NCBI GenBank assembly: GCA_964628195.1
Contig: CAZVPF010000045.1
Coordinates: 1-20,141 of the forward strand
Source: CAZVPF01 sp964628195
GTDB lineage: Bacteria > Planctomycetota > Phycisphaerae > Sedimentisphaerales > Anaerohalosphaeraceae
Length of the DNA: 20,141 nt
Direction: 5' to 3'
The notes beneath the pieces are model-generated. The model was given only the letters and a program-made list of their open reading frames with translations. It did not search any database and was not told where the DNA came from. Both the position numbers and the translations under genes were made by a program. Of this stretch, positions 5,242-14,452 are shown piece after piece; position 1 is the stretch's first letter, and each line of letters opens with the position of its first letter.

Positions 5242-7287
5242 TTAAATATATGAGACTGAAATCATTTGGTGACCTTCCACTTGATTAATCTTACAATTGA
5301 CCCTGCCTTTTGAATATTCAAAGTCGACTTTTTGCATCTGAGGAACCAATTCCACTTTTTTGGGCTTGTCGGACACAAGAACAGAAAGTTCAATATCATG
5401 AAGCGGGATTACATCTTCGATGACATCCATCTTTGTCGATCGGCGTTCAGGGATGTAATGCAGCAGGTGTATCACCCATCTTTTCTCATCGGTCTGCTCA
5501 TTGATTGTAGTGATTAAACTGCTGGGCCCGTTATGTTTTACAACCTGTTCCGGCAGAAGCATATTAACAGCATTTAGAAACATCTTCTTGCACCACAGGG
5601 GGGCATTTGTGTCATAATTCGTAAAGACCGGATGTGCAAAGTAAATTGTTTTATCCGTTGCGATAACCGCAGGGGCGTTCTGCTTTCCCGAAGAGGGAGT
5701 TTGTAAGTGCGAGCAGAAATGTTCATAAGTGCGATCAAAGTACGAAGAAATTGAATAAGCAAGAACTTTGCCGCCTGTTGTCTCTTTCACCGGGAGTCCC
5801 CGCATATACATGACATGTTCGGTTTCCGGCAGACTGGTGCCTATCTCTCCCCTTGGCACCACGTAGTCAACAAAGTCGTGGCTCGGATAATACTTACCCC
5901 TGACAGATTTGCCTTTGGCATCGTATGTTTCCCGTCCGGTATATTCTACGCCTAACGGTTCGAGATTAAATTTTAACTTCGCTTCATCCATGCCTGATTC
6001 ATAACTGGCTATAATTTTCCCGCCCTTATCCAGGTATTTATTGAGCTTAGCAGCAAAATCTTTATCGACCGGGATGTCGTCCGGAAGAATAAGCAGTTTA
6101 TAATTTTCAAAGTCACACTGAGTGTCGATAATGTCAAACTGGTAACCGCCTTCCTGAAGCATTCTCGCCGAACCGCAAATAGCAGCATGCAGACCGCTGA
6201 CAGCATCGGTGTAATTAAATTCTTCAGGTGTAAAAAGTCCAATTTCAGTAACCGGTCTTGCATTTTTGCACCAGGGCTCTTTCTGCTCGACCGAAGAATA
6301 AACCGAACCGATAAGTTCATAAGTGTCTTTGCAGATTTTTCCGGAAGGATGAAGCTGGTCGCCGATGCAGCACTTTGCATTTAGAGCGAGCATATTGAAA
6401 CATTCAAATTCAAGTGAGGCCTTGTTTTTGAAAGAATGGAAATCGCCCCACGCGGTATGAAACTTGCCGGTCATGCCGAGGTAATCCATACCCATCGTCC
6501 TTGCATAACGCGCAGTGACGGGAAAATGCATATAACCCCAAATACCGCCGGGCAGGGATTCGAGTTCCAAATGCGTGTAAACATCTTTTATCTTCCTGTG
6601 TTTTGGACCCACGTGGCCCGCGTTATAAAATATAAGGCAGTCGTCGACATGCTCCTTAACAAAACGGGTCATATCGGCCTTAAAATTATGCACTACCTCT
6701 ATTCCGTGGTCAATCCTCTGGGTTTGATCCAGAGGGTCATAACCTTTTTCTTTCATGGACTCCCTGCAGTACGTACAGCAGCATTCCATCGGCTGAACAA
6801 TATCAAACCAGAACCCATCGACAGGCAATGTTTGAATAATCTCTTTGACCATCGGTTTAATATAGTCAACATAAGGTGTATTCAGGCAGAGATGCTGGTA
6901 AAAGCCGGCTTCAAAAGGCGGCGTGCCCTCTATACGCCCATCCGGTGTGATAGTCAGCCACTCGGGGTGCTTTTGGACTGTGTGATAATCCCATTGGATT
7001 GTAAAATAGATCGGGGCTTTTATGTTTCGTGCATGACAAGCTTGTATTTGTTCCTTGAGCAGGTTGCGGTTCTTCAAATGCGGATGGATCAGTTCGGGAA
7101 ATTCCATGCTGTCGTAATAAAGCCAGCCGTGATGACAGCGGGCAAAAAGATTGACCGAATCAACTCTTGCCTTTACAAGAGTGTCGGCAAAATCATCAGC
7201 ATTAAAATTAGACGCAACACCTTCTATTTGCTCATTCGTGTGAAAATCAAGGTGTATCTGACGAAATCTCAGTAAATTATTCTTCAT
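5242..7287 (-). CDS. GHL6-type TIM-barrel glycoside hydrolase with GH42-like trimerisation domain
   Basis: This 681-residue protein starts FRQIHLDFHTNEQIEGVAS and continues with VNLFARCHHGWLYYDS, APIYFTIQWDYHTVQKHPEW and VDGFWFDIVQPMECCCTYC. These are hallmarks of the hypothetical glycoside hydrolase 6 (GHL6) TIM barrel, about residues 1-335. Residues of about 340-560 resemble the beta-galactosidase (GH42) trimerisation domain, with EIGLFTPEEFN, LLILPDDIPVD and YLDKGGKIIASYES. D and E residues in the FWFDIVQ strand and in LEFECFNML are catalytic candidates by position only. No signal peptide is visible, so it probably acts in the cytoplasm on imported sugar. It is the last gene of the operon, with AAGGA five bases before ATG. 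The substrate is unknown. Confidence 0.75.
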   Translation of the reverse strand: MKNNLLRFRQIHLDFHTNEQIEGVASNFNADDFADTLVKARVDSVNLFARCHHGWLYYDSMEFPELIHPHLKNRNLLKEQIQACHARNIKAPIYFTIQWDYHTVQKHPEWLTITPDGRIEGTPPFEAGFYQHLCLNTPYVDYIKPMVKEIIQTLPVDGFWFDIVQPMECCCTYCRESMKEKGYDPLDQTQRIDHGIEVVHNFKADMTRFVKEHVDDCLIFYNAGHVGPKHRKIKDVYTHLELESLPGGIWGYMHFPVTARYARTMGMDYLGMTGKFHTAWGDFHSFKNKASLEFECFNMLALNAKCCIGDQLHPSGKICKDTYELIGSVYSSVEQKEPWCKNARPVTEIGLFTPEEFNYTDAVSGLHAAICGSARMLQEGGYQFDIIDTQCDFENYKLLILPDDIPVDKDFAAKLNKYLDKGGKIIASYESGMDEAKLKFNLEPLGVEYTGRETYDAKGKSVRGKYYPSHDFVDYVVPRGEIGTSLPETEHVMYMRGLPVKETTGGKVLAYSISSYFDRTYEHFCSHLQTPSSGKQNAPAVIATDKTIYFAHPVFTNYDTNAPLWCKKMFLNAVNMLLPEQVVKHNGPSSLITTINEQTDEKRWVIHLLHYIPERRSTKMDVIEDVIPLHDIELSVLVSDKPKKVELVPQMQKVDFEYSKGRVNCKINQVEGHQMISVSYI

Positions 7288-7344
7288 AATGATCCTTTTT
7301 ACTTATATCTTCTTCTTATAACTGCTATCTTGCCATTTGGTTGC

Positions 7345-8799
7345 TTATTTCATTTGATGAGGCCAGGGTGACTTTTTGTATTCCTCTACAGCCTCTCTTT
7401 GAAGCCTGTTATTTAAATCAAGATGAGGTATTTTTTCAAGCTCATTTTTTAAGCATTGCAAGGCGGCCAAAACCTCGGTGTCTTGCGAATTTGTAACCTC
7501 AACATAATCATCCGGATCACTGCTGCCATTCGTATCGTAAAATCTTCCAGCCGAATCATACATGATCTCATCTACAGCCTCAAGTACCCATCTTTTATTT
7601 CGCAGCATACGTGCCGTTGCGATGTAACTGTAAAGCCATTTGCGGTGTTCGTTCTTCTGCCCCTTTAGATATGGAACAAGACTGATTCCATCGAATGTAT
7701 ACCCTTTTGGCACCGAACCCTCCGCGTAATCTATCAGGGTGGGAGTAACGTCGGCATGAGATACAAGTTCGCCGGACACACCGTTTACATTTATGTGCTT
7801 CGGTCCGTAAATGACCATCGGCACGCGAGCGCCACTGGCGGTCGCCTTCATTTTACCCACTCCGCAAGACCCGTTATCCGAAGTGACCATTATGATGGTA
7901 TTGTCAAGCAAACCTTCTTCTTGCAGCCCGCGAACGATACGGCCGACAATTACATCGACGTACTCTATGCACTCGGCAAAAGTTCCTCCGCTAAGTTTAC
8001 CCGGTCTGCCCGACAGAGGTGTAGTAGCTATCATGTTGCCGTCTTTAACCGATGTTTGATGCGGGAGATGGAAAGGCATATAAACACAGAATGGGTTGTT
8101 CCTGTTCCTTTTTGCAAAATCAAGAGTGAAATCAGCGTAAAAATCTGTTGCGAAGTCATTGGGTTTAGTTTTCAAAAGTTCCCCGTTTTGCACAATAGCC
8201 GGATGCCAGTAACGTGAATATATCGGCCCGAAACCATATCCCTGCTCAGACTCCACCAGTCCATCAAAACTCTCTCCGGGAGGAAGACCATCCTTGCCGT
8301 AAACATGCAGGCAATATTCGTCAAAACCATGTCTTTCATGATCAAAACCTATCTGAATTCCCCATCGCCCGGTTATAGCGGTTTTGTACCCGCAGCTTTG
8401 GAGAAAATTAGAGAACAGCCTGGTTCCATGTTTTGTAAAATCTATTTCATTAGAACCATTCGAATCGAATGGAACGCTGAGCTGGTTGTGATACCAGCCC
8501 GTTTTATTTGCATATCTGCCGGTCATTATCATCGCTCTTGTTGGTGAGCACATAGGTGTTGCCCAGCAGGTCTCAAACCTCACCCCTTCGGCGGCAAGTC
8601 TGTCTATATTCGGAGTTTTAACGTTACCCCCGTAACAACCGAAAAGTTCGGGTCCCGCATCATCTGTCATTATAACAATAAAGTTAGGCCTTGCCTTTTT
8701 TGCAGAACGGGTCGAGCCAATGCAGCCTCCGGCTGCAGCTAACCCGCACACTCCGCCGGTCATCTTTAAGAATTGTCTTCTGTTTACCTTTTTTGACAT
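7345..8799 (-). CDS. Type I sulfatase (S1 family), Tat-exported, atypical active-site motif
   Basis: This 484-residue protein begins with a twin-arginine signal (NRRQFLKM, residues 6-13), then a hydrophobic stretch ending AGGC with a possible lipobox cysteine at 26. The sulfatase signature CSPTR lies at 84-88; C84 is the residue oxidised to formylglycine. Metal ligands D46-D47 (MTDD), the later SDNG pair and the downstream lysine before GARVPM are present, as is a histidine in FHLPHQ. The usual GKWHLG motif, whose Lys and His contact the sulfate, reads GRWGIQ (144-149), so Lys is Arg and His is Gly. It would hydrolyse sulfate esters on a glycan outside the cytoplasm if active. The Shine-Dalgarno is weak and distant (GGAG, 13 bases). 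It is the seventh gene of the operon. Confidence 0.9.
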   Translation of the reverse strand: MSKKVNRRQFLKMTGGVCGLAAAGGCIGSTRSAKKARPNFIVIMTDDAGPELFGCYGGNVKTPNIDRLAAEGVRFETCWATPMCSPTRAMIMTGRYANKTGWYHNQLSVPFDSNGSNEIDFTKHGTRLFSNFLQSCGYKTAITGRWGIQIGFDHERHGFDEYCLHVYGKDGLPPGESFDGLVESEQGYGFGPIYSRYWHPAIVQNGELLKTKPNDFATDFYADFTLDFAKRNRNNPFCVYMPFHLPHQTSVKDGNMIATTPLSGRPGKLSGGTFAECIEYVDVIVGRIVRGLQEEGLLDNTIIMVTSDNGSCGVGKMKATASGARVPMVIYGPKHINVNGVSGELVSHADVTPTLIDYAEGSVPKGYTFDGISLVPYLKGQKNEHRKWLYSYIATARMLRNKRWVLEAVDEIMYDSAGRFYDTNGSSDPDDYVEVTNSQDTEVLAALQCLKNELEKIPHLDLNNRLQREAVEEYKKSPWPHQMK

Positions 8800-8838
8800 A
8801 TTACGTTCAATGCTCCGCTTGAGATATTCACAGGCTTT

Positions 8839-10791
8839 TTATACGTCTTTTTCATCAATATTCCGCCCTTCGACTACCATCCCGTCATCGAGGTCATCTC
8901 GCTGCTTCATGGAAAGCGTTTTGAAAAGGTCTTTCAAGTCCATCGAGCCGCCGATAAGGAACCAGACCGTTACGATAGTGCCCGTTATAATTACATTCCA
9001 TATATATACCGCCCAGACCTTGAACCAGAAACCCTCATCGAAATCAATAATTAAATTCAAAACAGTCACTACGGCAAAGACAACAATTGTAACAATGGCA
9101 TTAGCAAGAATTACCAGGTAAACAAACTTATCGCGTGTCGTAAATTCCTTAGTAATACCAAGCAGTTTGTGCCACCACACCCTGGATGTCTCGGATTCAT
9201 TCTTTTCCCCTTCGAGGGAATATTTGCCCCGGTGAAACAACTTGTCGAAATCACAGGGCTTCTCCCTGCCTGTTCTTGTCCTTATGTACGATACAATTAT
9301 ATACATTGACAATGAAGCGATCATGATAATGAAAGACAGTCTTTGTGAATCGGGCAGAGGGGCAAGTTCAAACCTTTGAATAACAAAAGCTATCGTTGTC
9401 AGAATAATACCTGTCAGCATTGCCGCCCATGCTCCCCAGGTCGTGCCGCGTTTCCAGTATAGCCCGCCCACAAGCGCCGCTCCCGCTCCGCCGTAATAGA
9501 ACGAACCTATGATCGCCCAGAAAAGCCAAATATCCTGCTTTTGCTTGTATAACAGGCTGAAAAGGAACAGGAAAACCGCAACCCCAAATATCGAACTGCG
9601 AAGAAGCAGCATATGGGTTTTACGCTCGAACGGTTTTTTCTTGAAAGGCAAAACGATATCCTGCACGAATATACTGCCCCATGCGTGAAGAAGCGTATCA
9701 ATAGTGCTTATCATCGCACCGAACATCGCGGCGATAAACAACCCAAAAAAGCCTACAGGTATGATCTTGCTTATCGCTATCGGAACAGTAACCTGTTTGC
9801 CGTAATAACTCGTAAGACTGCTTATCCTCGCATTTACCGCCGCGGCCACCTCTGTGTAATCCGCATGGTTCATTATCACAAAAGCCACTATAGGAAGTAT
9901 GATAACCCCGTTATACAGCACTATCCCCCGCAGGTTCCCCAGCACGCGTGACATCCGTGCCTCGTGAGGGGTCTTGGCTGCACTGTTATACGCCTGAACC
10001 CCTTGCCACGCAGGGAACATGTAAAGGAAGTTAAAACCCCATATCACAAAAAACCAGAAGTCGTATGTTTCTGTTTGCGTTGTCCTTAGCGGATGAACCA
10101 TCGAAGCATCATCCGGTGCCGCTGATAACCCCTCTACAATGGTCCCCCAAGGAACAATCATCAGCACGACCACGATCAAAACAAGAAGCACTACGTTGCA
10201 GAACATGCCCTGCAGAAAGTCTGTCACCATGACCGCAATATGACCACCCATGAAAGTAAAAAGCAACCCTGTGCCAAGCAGGACGATCATCACAACCGGG
10301 AAAGTCTGCATTTCAATATTAAAAAGCAGGAACTGATCGGGCAGGTTACATGCGTAAATGAAAAACCTCGCACCGGTAGCGGGCATTATTCCCATGGTTA
10401 TAAGAAAGACCCAGAACGAAAGAAACCCGACGAAGATTCGGAAGTTCTTGCTGTATCGCTGCTCGAAAAACTGAAGCAGGGTCATCGATCTTGTCTGCCT
10501 GTACCTGTAAACAACCCACCCGCTTAGATATACGAAAAGTATGATCGGCGAGAGACCGAGCTGCCACCATTGAGCCGAAAAACCCGCTTTGTAGTACATC
10601 TCGAAGAACATGATTATGCTCGTCAGCCCAAACGCCACCATGCCGTCGGCAGCAGTAAGAAGGTATCTGCCCGCACACCGGTTGGCAGCAAGAAAGTCAG
10701 CCACACTGTGGGTATAATGCTTTGTCAGCACTGCCGCGACTGTAATAATCAAAGCAAAAAGGGTTACTATCGTCCAGTCTAAAAAGTGCAT
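8839..10791 (-). CDS. Sodium:solute symporter (SSS family), probable sugar importer
   Basis: This 650-residue inner-membrane protein has about 13-15 hydrophobic helices. The SSS pattern is visible: an early TVAAVLTKHYTHSVADFLAA loop, the SSS-typical GGHIAVMVTDFLQG segment near residues 182-195, and AAMFGAMISTIDTLLHAWGS near the middle. Family members couple inward Na+ to uptake of sugars, amino acids or similar solutes. A charged cytoplasmic loop (about 495-545) is followed by two more membrane helices and a hydrophilic tail, making it longer than the 500-550 residues usual for the family. In an operon with glycoside hydrolases and sulfatases and no SusCD, it most likely imports the released mono- or oligosaccharide. 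The Shine-Dalgarno AAGGA overlaps the LacI stop upstream. Confidence 0.9.
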   Translation of the reverse strand: MHFLDWTIVTLFALIITVAAVLTKHYTHSVADFLAANRCAGRYLLTAADGMVAFGLTSIIMFFEMYYKAGFSAQWWQLGLSPIILFVYLSGWVVYRYRQTRSMTLLQFFEQRYSKNFRIFVGFLSFWVFLITMGIMPATGARFFIYACNLPDQFLLFNIEMQTFPVVMIVLLGTGLLFTFMGGHIAVMVTDFLQGMFCNVVLLVLIVVVLMIVPWGTIVEGLSAAPDDASMVHPLRTTQTETYDFWFFVIWGFNFLYMFPAWQGVQAYNSAAKTPHEARMSRVLGNLRGIVLYNGVIILPIVAFVIMNHADYTEVAAAVNARISSLTSYYGKQVTVPIAISKIIPVGFFGLFIAAMFGAMISTIDTLLHAWGSIFVQDIVLPFKKKPFERKTHMLLLRSSIFGVAVFLFLFSLLYKQKQDIWLFWAIIGSFYYGGAGAALVGGLYWKRGTTWGAWAAMLTGIILTTIAFVIQRFELAPLPDSQRLSFIIMIASLSMYIIVSYIRTRTGREKPCDFDKLFHRGKYSLEGEKNESETSRVWWHKLLGITKEFTTRDKFVYLVILANAIVTIVVFAVVTVLNLIIDFDEGFWFKVWAVYIWNVIITGTIVTVWFLIGGSMDLKDLFKTLSMKQRDDLDDGMVVEGRNIDEKDV

Positions 10792-10796
10792 CCCTG

Positions 10797-11834
10797 CTAT
10801 CCTTCTTTCTGCTTAAAAGTTTTGGTAGATTCTCGCACAATAAGCTGCGGCTTCAACAAAACCGTCTTTGGCTCTGCGTTGTGTTTGTTTTCAATCCTCT
10901 GCAAAAGTATTTCCGCCGCCTTGTAGCCTATATCATAAGGCTGCTGGCGGACCGTCGTCAAAGGGGGATCCATATATTCAGCCTGCTCAAGATCCCCGAA
11001 CCCCACAACCGATAGTTGTTCTGGAATACTCAGGCCGGTCCTTCGTGCTGCGTTGTAAACATTTCTTGCTATAAGGTCGTTGGCTGCAAAAACAGCCGTC
11101 ACAGACGGCGAAAGATCGAAAACCTTCTCGGCGATCTTGTCTTTTTCTCCAAATGACTCATCCGAGAAAGTGACACATTCTGCATCCTGCATGCGGGATA
11201 TGCAATTCTCGAAAGCCTCACGCCTGATTCTGCCTGTAGTGACACTTTCCGGCCCTGCGATATGCACAAAATTTCTGTGCCCGAGATTCAGTAAATGCTC
11301 CGCCGCCTGTTTTGCCCCGTCCATATCGTCTGTCCCGACAAAATCCGCGTGAGAGCCCAGAAAGTCCCTGTCCACAGTTACTATAGGTATTTCGCGTTCG
11401 AGTATCTCATTTATGTAAATTTCCTTGAAATCAATCTGGGGACGCAGTATGCAACCGTCAACCCGTCGGTCAATAAGATTATGAATTTGCTTAACTGCAT
11501 TATCCACACCCTCGTCTGAAGACCTGCCGCATTTGCTGCTTGACCAGAGCGTGATAGGCACAACATCATACTCTGCAAGTTTATCATGGATCCCGAATGC
11601 AATGCGTATATCAAAGTTCCATGCCGCCGGTATAATCACACCAATCGTATTGCTCCTGCCTGAGTGCATACCCTGTGCGGCAAGATTTGGTCGATACCTC
11701 ATCTTGTCGGCAATCCTCTGTACTTTCAAACGAGTCTTTTCCGATATTTCACCCCTGCCCCGAAGCACCCTCGAAACTGTGGTTACAGAAACATCCGCCT
11801 GCTCAGCTATTCTCTTTAAACTAACTTTTGCCAT
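10797..11834 (-). CDS. LacI-family transcriptional regulator 1 (inside the operon)
   Basis: This 345-residue protein has the LacI-type helix-turn-helix at residues 3-25 (VSLKRIAEQADVSVTTVSRV), a hinge ending YRPNLAAQ near 52-59, and a periplasmic-binding-type sensor domain with NTIGVIIPAAW, IPIVTVDRDFLGSHADFVGT, RNFVHIAGPESVTTGR and VFAANDLIARNV. It would bind DNA as a dimer and release it on binding a sugar. The recognition helix SVTTVSRVL is identical to that of the partial regulator at the right end, so both may read the same operator. It is encoded as the fifth gene of the operon it may control, with a six-base gap after the URO-D-like gene; its AGGTGA Shine-Dalgarno overlaps that gene's stop. 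Confidence 0.92.
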   Translation of the reverse strand: MAKVSLKRIAEQADVSVTTVSRVLRGRGEISEKTRLKVQRIADKMRYRPNLAAQGMHSGRSNTIGVIIPAAWNFDIRIAFGIHDKLAEYDVVPITLWSSSKCGRSSDEGVDNAVKQIHNLIDRRVDGCILRPQIDFKEIYINEILEREIPIVTVDRDFLGSHADFVGTDDMDGAKQAAEHLLNLGHRNFVHIAGPESVTTGRIRREAFENCISRMQDAECVTFSDESFGEKDKIAEKVFDLSPSVTAVFAANDLIARNVYNAARRTGLSIPEQLSVVGFGDLEQAEYMDPPLTTVRQQPYDIGYKAAEILLQRIENKHNAEPKTVLLKPQLIVRESTKTFKQKEG

Positions 11835-11840
11835 AGTCTG

Positions 11841-12920
11841 TCACCTGTTTCGCCTGCTGAGTTCCTTATAACACTGGTTATAATAAATCGCAGCGTCAAC
11901 CGGTGTGTTTGAGGGAATATGATTTCCCACTTGCATGAAAAAGCCCGGGCAGTCCCTGCCGATTGTCATGCACCTTTCCACCTCGGCCCTTATCTTATCC
12001 TTATCGTTTTCCAGAAGAATGCGCGTGTCGGCATTGCCCTGGAAAGAATGCGTTTTTCCGTAATTCTCCGCGATATAATTCATATCAGTTGTCGGTTCCA
12101 GCACAAAACCGTTTATCCCGCAGTCCGCGATGTCGTCGATAAACTCCGTGTAGTTGCCATCGGAAGTAAAAACTATTATCTTACCGGCATCATGCAGCGG
12201 CGCGAAATATTTCCTGTAGTTCGGAAAAACATATTCACGATACCACGAAGGCGGCAGAAAAGCCCCCGATGTCCATACAATATCGTCATGCACCATGACC
12301 ACCGGCACATCCGAATCGGCCAGAGCATCGAAATACTGCTGAATCCATGTTGCGTAGCGGTTGGCCATCTCGCCGAATTTCTGCATATCCACCCCCGCCG
12401 CCAGCAGCATCATGTCCCAACCGAATATCTCGATAAAACCCGATATGCAAGTTATATATATTCCTGTGCAGTTGACCGCGTGGGGATACTTGCTGCAGTT
12501 ATCCTTATAGTGGTTTTCAAAATCCCTGACCGCACCGGCATGATCAATTTTGCCGTATGCCTCCCACGGCTGAAAGTCCAACACTTCCTCCGGTGACTTG
12601 AATGGGCACTTATGTGCTTCCCTGTCGTCACGGAAGTCTGTTCCGCCCGCATCGTACTCAGCGTGACCCATACTTGTCCGAACGTCACCCAAAACCTGGT
12701 TATAAATAAGTGTCGACCATATAAAATCATAATCCCACGCTTTAACAAATGCGCTCGATGCCCGCTGTTTTTCCTCTTCACTGCTTTGCGTACTAACCTC
12801 TATCCCCGTAACAGCTTTTACAAGATCCCAATGCCGCTCGGCTGAGAATGCACCTTCTGTCCTTGCCGCCCGATCCGTAAACTCAAGATTCAAAGCCGCT
12901 ATCCCATGTTCGTAAGACAT
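11841..12920 (-). CDS. URO-D-fold protein (uroporphyrinogen decarboxylase-like), role in sugar locus unknown
   Basis: This 359-residue protein is related to uroporphyrinogen decarboxylases, with DVPVVMVHDDIVWTSGAFLPP, WYREYVFPNYRKYF and INGFVLEPTTDMNYIAENYG. It lacks the N-terminal RQAGR-type substrate-binding motif of true HemE, so heme synthesis is unlikely. The related corrinoid methyltransferases (MtaA/MtbA) bind zinc through an HxCG motif; the matching site here reads TSDGN (252-256), so those ligands are missing too. No corrinoid protein is nearby. Members of this group are frequent in planctomycete and Lentisphaerae sugar operons without a settled function. I place the start at ATG 12920, because AGGAG (12932-12928) lies seven bases before it but only one base before the upstream ATG at 12926. 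Confidence 0.85.
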   Translation of the reverse strand: MSYEHGIAALNLEFTDRAARTEGAFSAERHWDLVKAVTGIEVSTQSSEEEKQRASSAFVKAWDYDFIWSTLIYNQVLGDVRTSMGHAEYDAGGTDFRDDREAHKCPFKSPEEVLDFQPWEAYGKIDHAGAVRDFENHYKDNCSKYPHAVNCTGIYITCISGFIEIFGWDMMLLAAGVDMQKFGEMANRYATWIQQYFDALADSDVPVVMVHDDIVWTSGAFLPPSWYREYVFPNYRKYFAPLHDAGKIIVFTSDGNYTEFIDDIADCGINGFVLEPTTDMNYIAENYGKTHSFQGNADTRILLENDKDKIRAEVERCMTIGRDCPGFFMQVGNHIPSNTPVDAAIYYNQCYKELSRRNR

Positions 12921-12927
12921 CCACATT

Positions 12928-12932
12928 CTCCT
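12928..12932 (-). promoter_or_regulatory. Ribosome-binding site that decides the URO-D-like start
   Basis: AGGAG on the - strand lies seven bases before ATG 12920 and only one base before ATG 12926. Normal spacing supports 12920, shortening the protein by two residues (starts MSYEHG). Confidence 0.7.
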
Positions 12933-12967
12933 TCAGCACATTTCAATATATATTTGTCCATAGTTAG

Positions 12968-14452
12968 TCAATTAGGAACGGTATGTTTTTCCCAGTAATC
13001 TTTCATCCGTTTCTTGAAAACATCTTCCCACTGTTTTTTATATCTTTCGAGCAGCATTTTATCCTCAATCGGATCAGGAGCAGGAAGGTATTCCTCAAGT
13101 GCCGTTTCAAGCCTTTTCTTTGCAGCAAGGGCTTTTTCATCCACAGTGTCGGTCATATCAGTGTATCCACGTCCGCTGCGATTGTCGCGGCAGTAATAAA
13201 ACTTCCCGTATCCGTCAAGATACCAGTTCCGGTCACGAACCATTCTATGGTAGGCATAATAACTGAAAACATATTCCCGCTGCGGTCCGGGCCTGCCTGC
13301 AAGAGTCCCTGCAAAGCTGATACCGTCAACTTCATAGCCATTCGGCAAAGGAGCATGGGTAAGCTCGGCGACAGTGGGCAGCACATCGCTAAAATCGATC
13401 AGTTGCCCGCATTTGCCAAACGGAGAGATAACCCCGGGGCAGTTTGCGATCATCGGAACCCGGCACCCGCGTTCTGTGGGTGTGCATTTATAGTTAAAAG
13501 CACTTGCGTTGTCAGTTGTAAATATAATTACCGTATTTTCACACAGGCCGTTGTGCTCTAACGCTTTTACCAACCTGCCGATCAGGTAGTCGACATATTC
13601 GATATTGTATTTAAGTCCATCAGGACTTCTTTGTCCAGTACGGTTGCCCATTTTATCCCTTACCGGGACGGGGACCTGGCACTCTTTGCCTCCGGTCATA
13701 TAATCCGGCTGTGTGTGTGCGAGAATCATAGGATAATAAATAAAAAACGGGTTGCTCTTGTTCCTTAACGCAAAATCAATGACATGATCGCTCAAAATAT
13801 CCGGCCCGTAATCATCCTTGTCCGTATCAAGCAGCTTCTCATTTGCGACAAGGCAGGGATGCCAGTACCCGCTGCATCGACCCGGAAGCATTCCTTCATC
13901 ACCTTCAATATAACCGTCGTAATCATCCTCACCCTCCGGATAATTCCGGTTATATTCATGGAACTCACAATACTCATCAAACCCATATTCGTTAATTCGT
14001 TCAGGGTGTGTGCCGCCAAGATGCCATTTACCGCCCATAAAAGTTCGATAACCATTTTGCTGCAGAAGCTTTGGCAGGACAACATGCCGGTCTGCGAGGA
14101 CCGACCCCTCATTTTTGTTGTAGGGCCGCATCATATTGTGATAATACTTAGTTCGATACGCATATCGGCCGGTAAGAAGTTCTGCCCGCGACGGGGCGCA
14201 CATCGGGGTCGCCCAGCAGGTTTCAAAATAAACACCGTTCCGGGCCAGGCTGTCAAGATTAGGGGTATTAAATTTGGTGCTGCCGTAACAGCCGATCTCT
14301 TCAGCGGAAATATCATCACCCAATATCAAAATGACATTGGGTTTCTTTTTCTGCCCAGGCTTTTCTTTCATGCACGAAAGAGACCCCAGTGCTGCTGTGG
14401 CGACAAATGACTGTTTAAGAAAACCCCTTCTTGATAAAGCAGACATGCTCAT
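12968..14452 (-). CDS. Type I sulfatase (S1 family), Tat-exported lipoprotein, canonical active site
   Basis: This 494-residue protein starts with the twin-arginine signal SRRGFLKQ (7-14) and a hydrophobic stretch ending LGSLSC, with C27 a likely lipid-attachment site. The sulfatase signature CAPSR lies at 85-89, with C85 the formylglycine position. Metal ligands D46-D47 (GDD) are present. The motif GKWHLGG at 141-147 keeps both the Lys and the His expected in the sulfate pocket, unlike the other two sulfatases here. A later TTDNAS pair and a lysine before ERGCRVPM complete the site. It should remove sulfate groups from a glycan in the periplasm or at the membrane; position and linkage are unknown. 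Its ATG overlaps the GH141-like stop by four bases (14449-14452). Confidence 0.92.
   Translation of the reverse strand: MSMSALSRRGFLKQSFVATAALGSLSCMKEKPGQKKKPNVILILGDDISAEEIGCYGSTKFNTPNLDSLARNGVYFETCWATPMCAPSRAELLTGRYAYRTKYYHNMMRPYNKNEGSVLADRHVVLPKLLQQNGYRTFMGGKWHLGGTHPERINEYGFDEYCEFHEYNRNYPEGEDDYDGYIEGDEGMLPGRCSGYWHPCLVANEKLLDTDKDDYGPDILSDHVIDFALRNKSNPFFIYYPMILAHTQPDYMTGGKECQVPVPVRDKMGNRTGQRSPDGLKYNIEYVDYLIGRLVKALEHNGLCENTVIIFTTDNASAFNYKCTPTERGCRVPMIANCPGVISPFGKCGQLIDFSDVLPTVAELTHAPLPNGYEVDGISFAGTLAGRPGPQREYVFSYYAYHRMVRDRNWYLDGYGKFYYCRDNRSGRGYTDMTDTVDEKALAAKKRLETALEEYLPAPDPIEDKMLLERYKKQWEDVFKKRMKDYWEKHTVPN

Noticed and set aside
6436..7275. A 279-codon + strand frame
   Set aside because: It is entirely antisense to the GHL6-type hydrolase, whose - strand product has clear conserved motifs; the + product has none.
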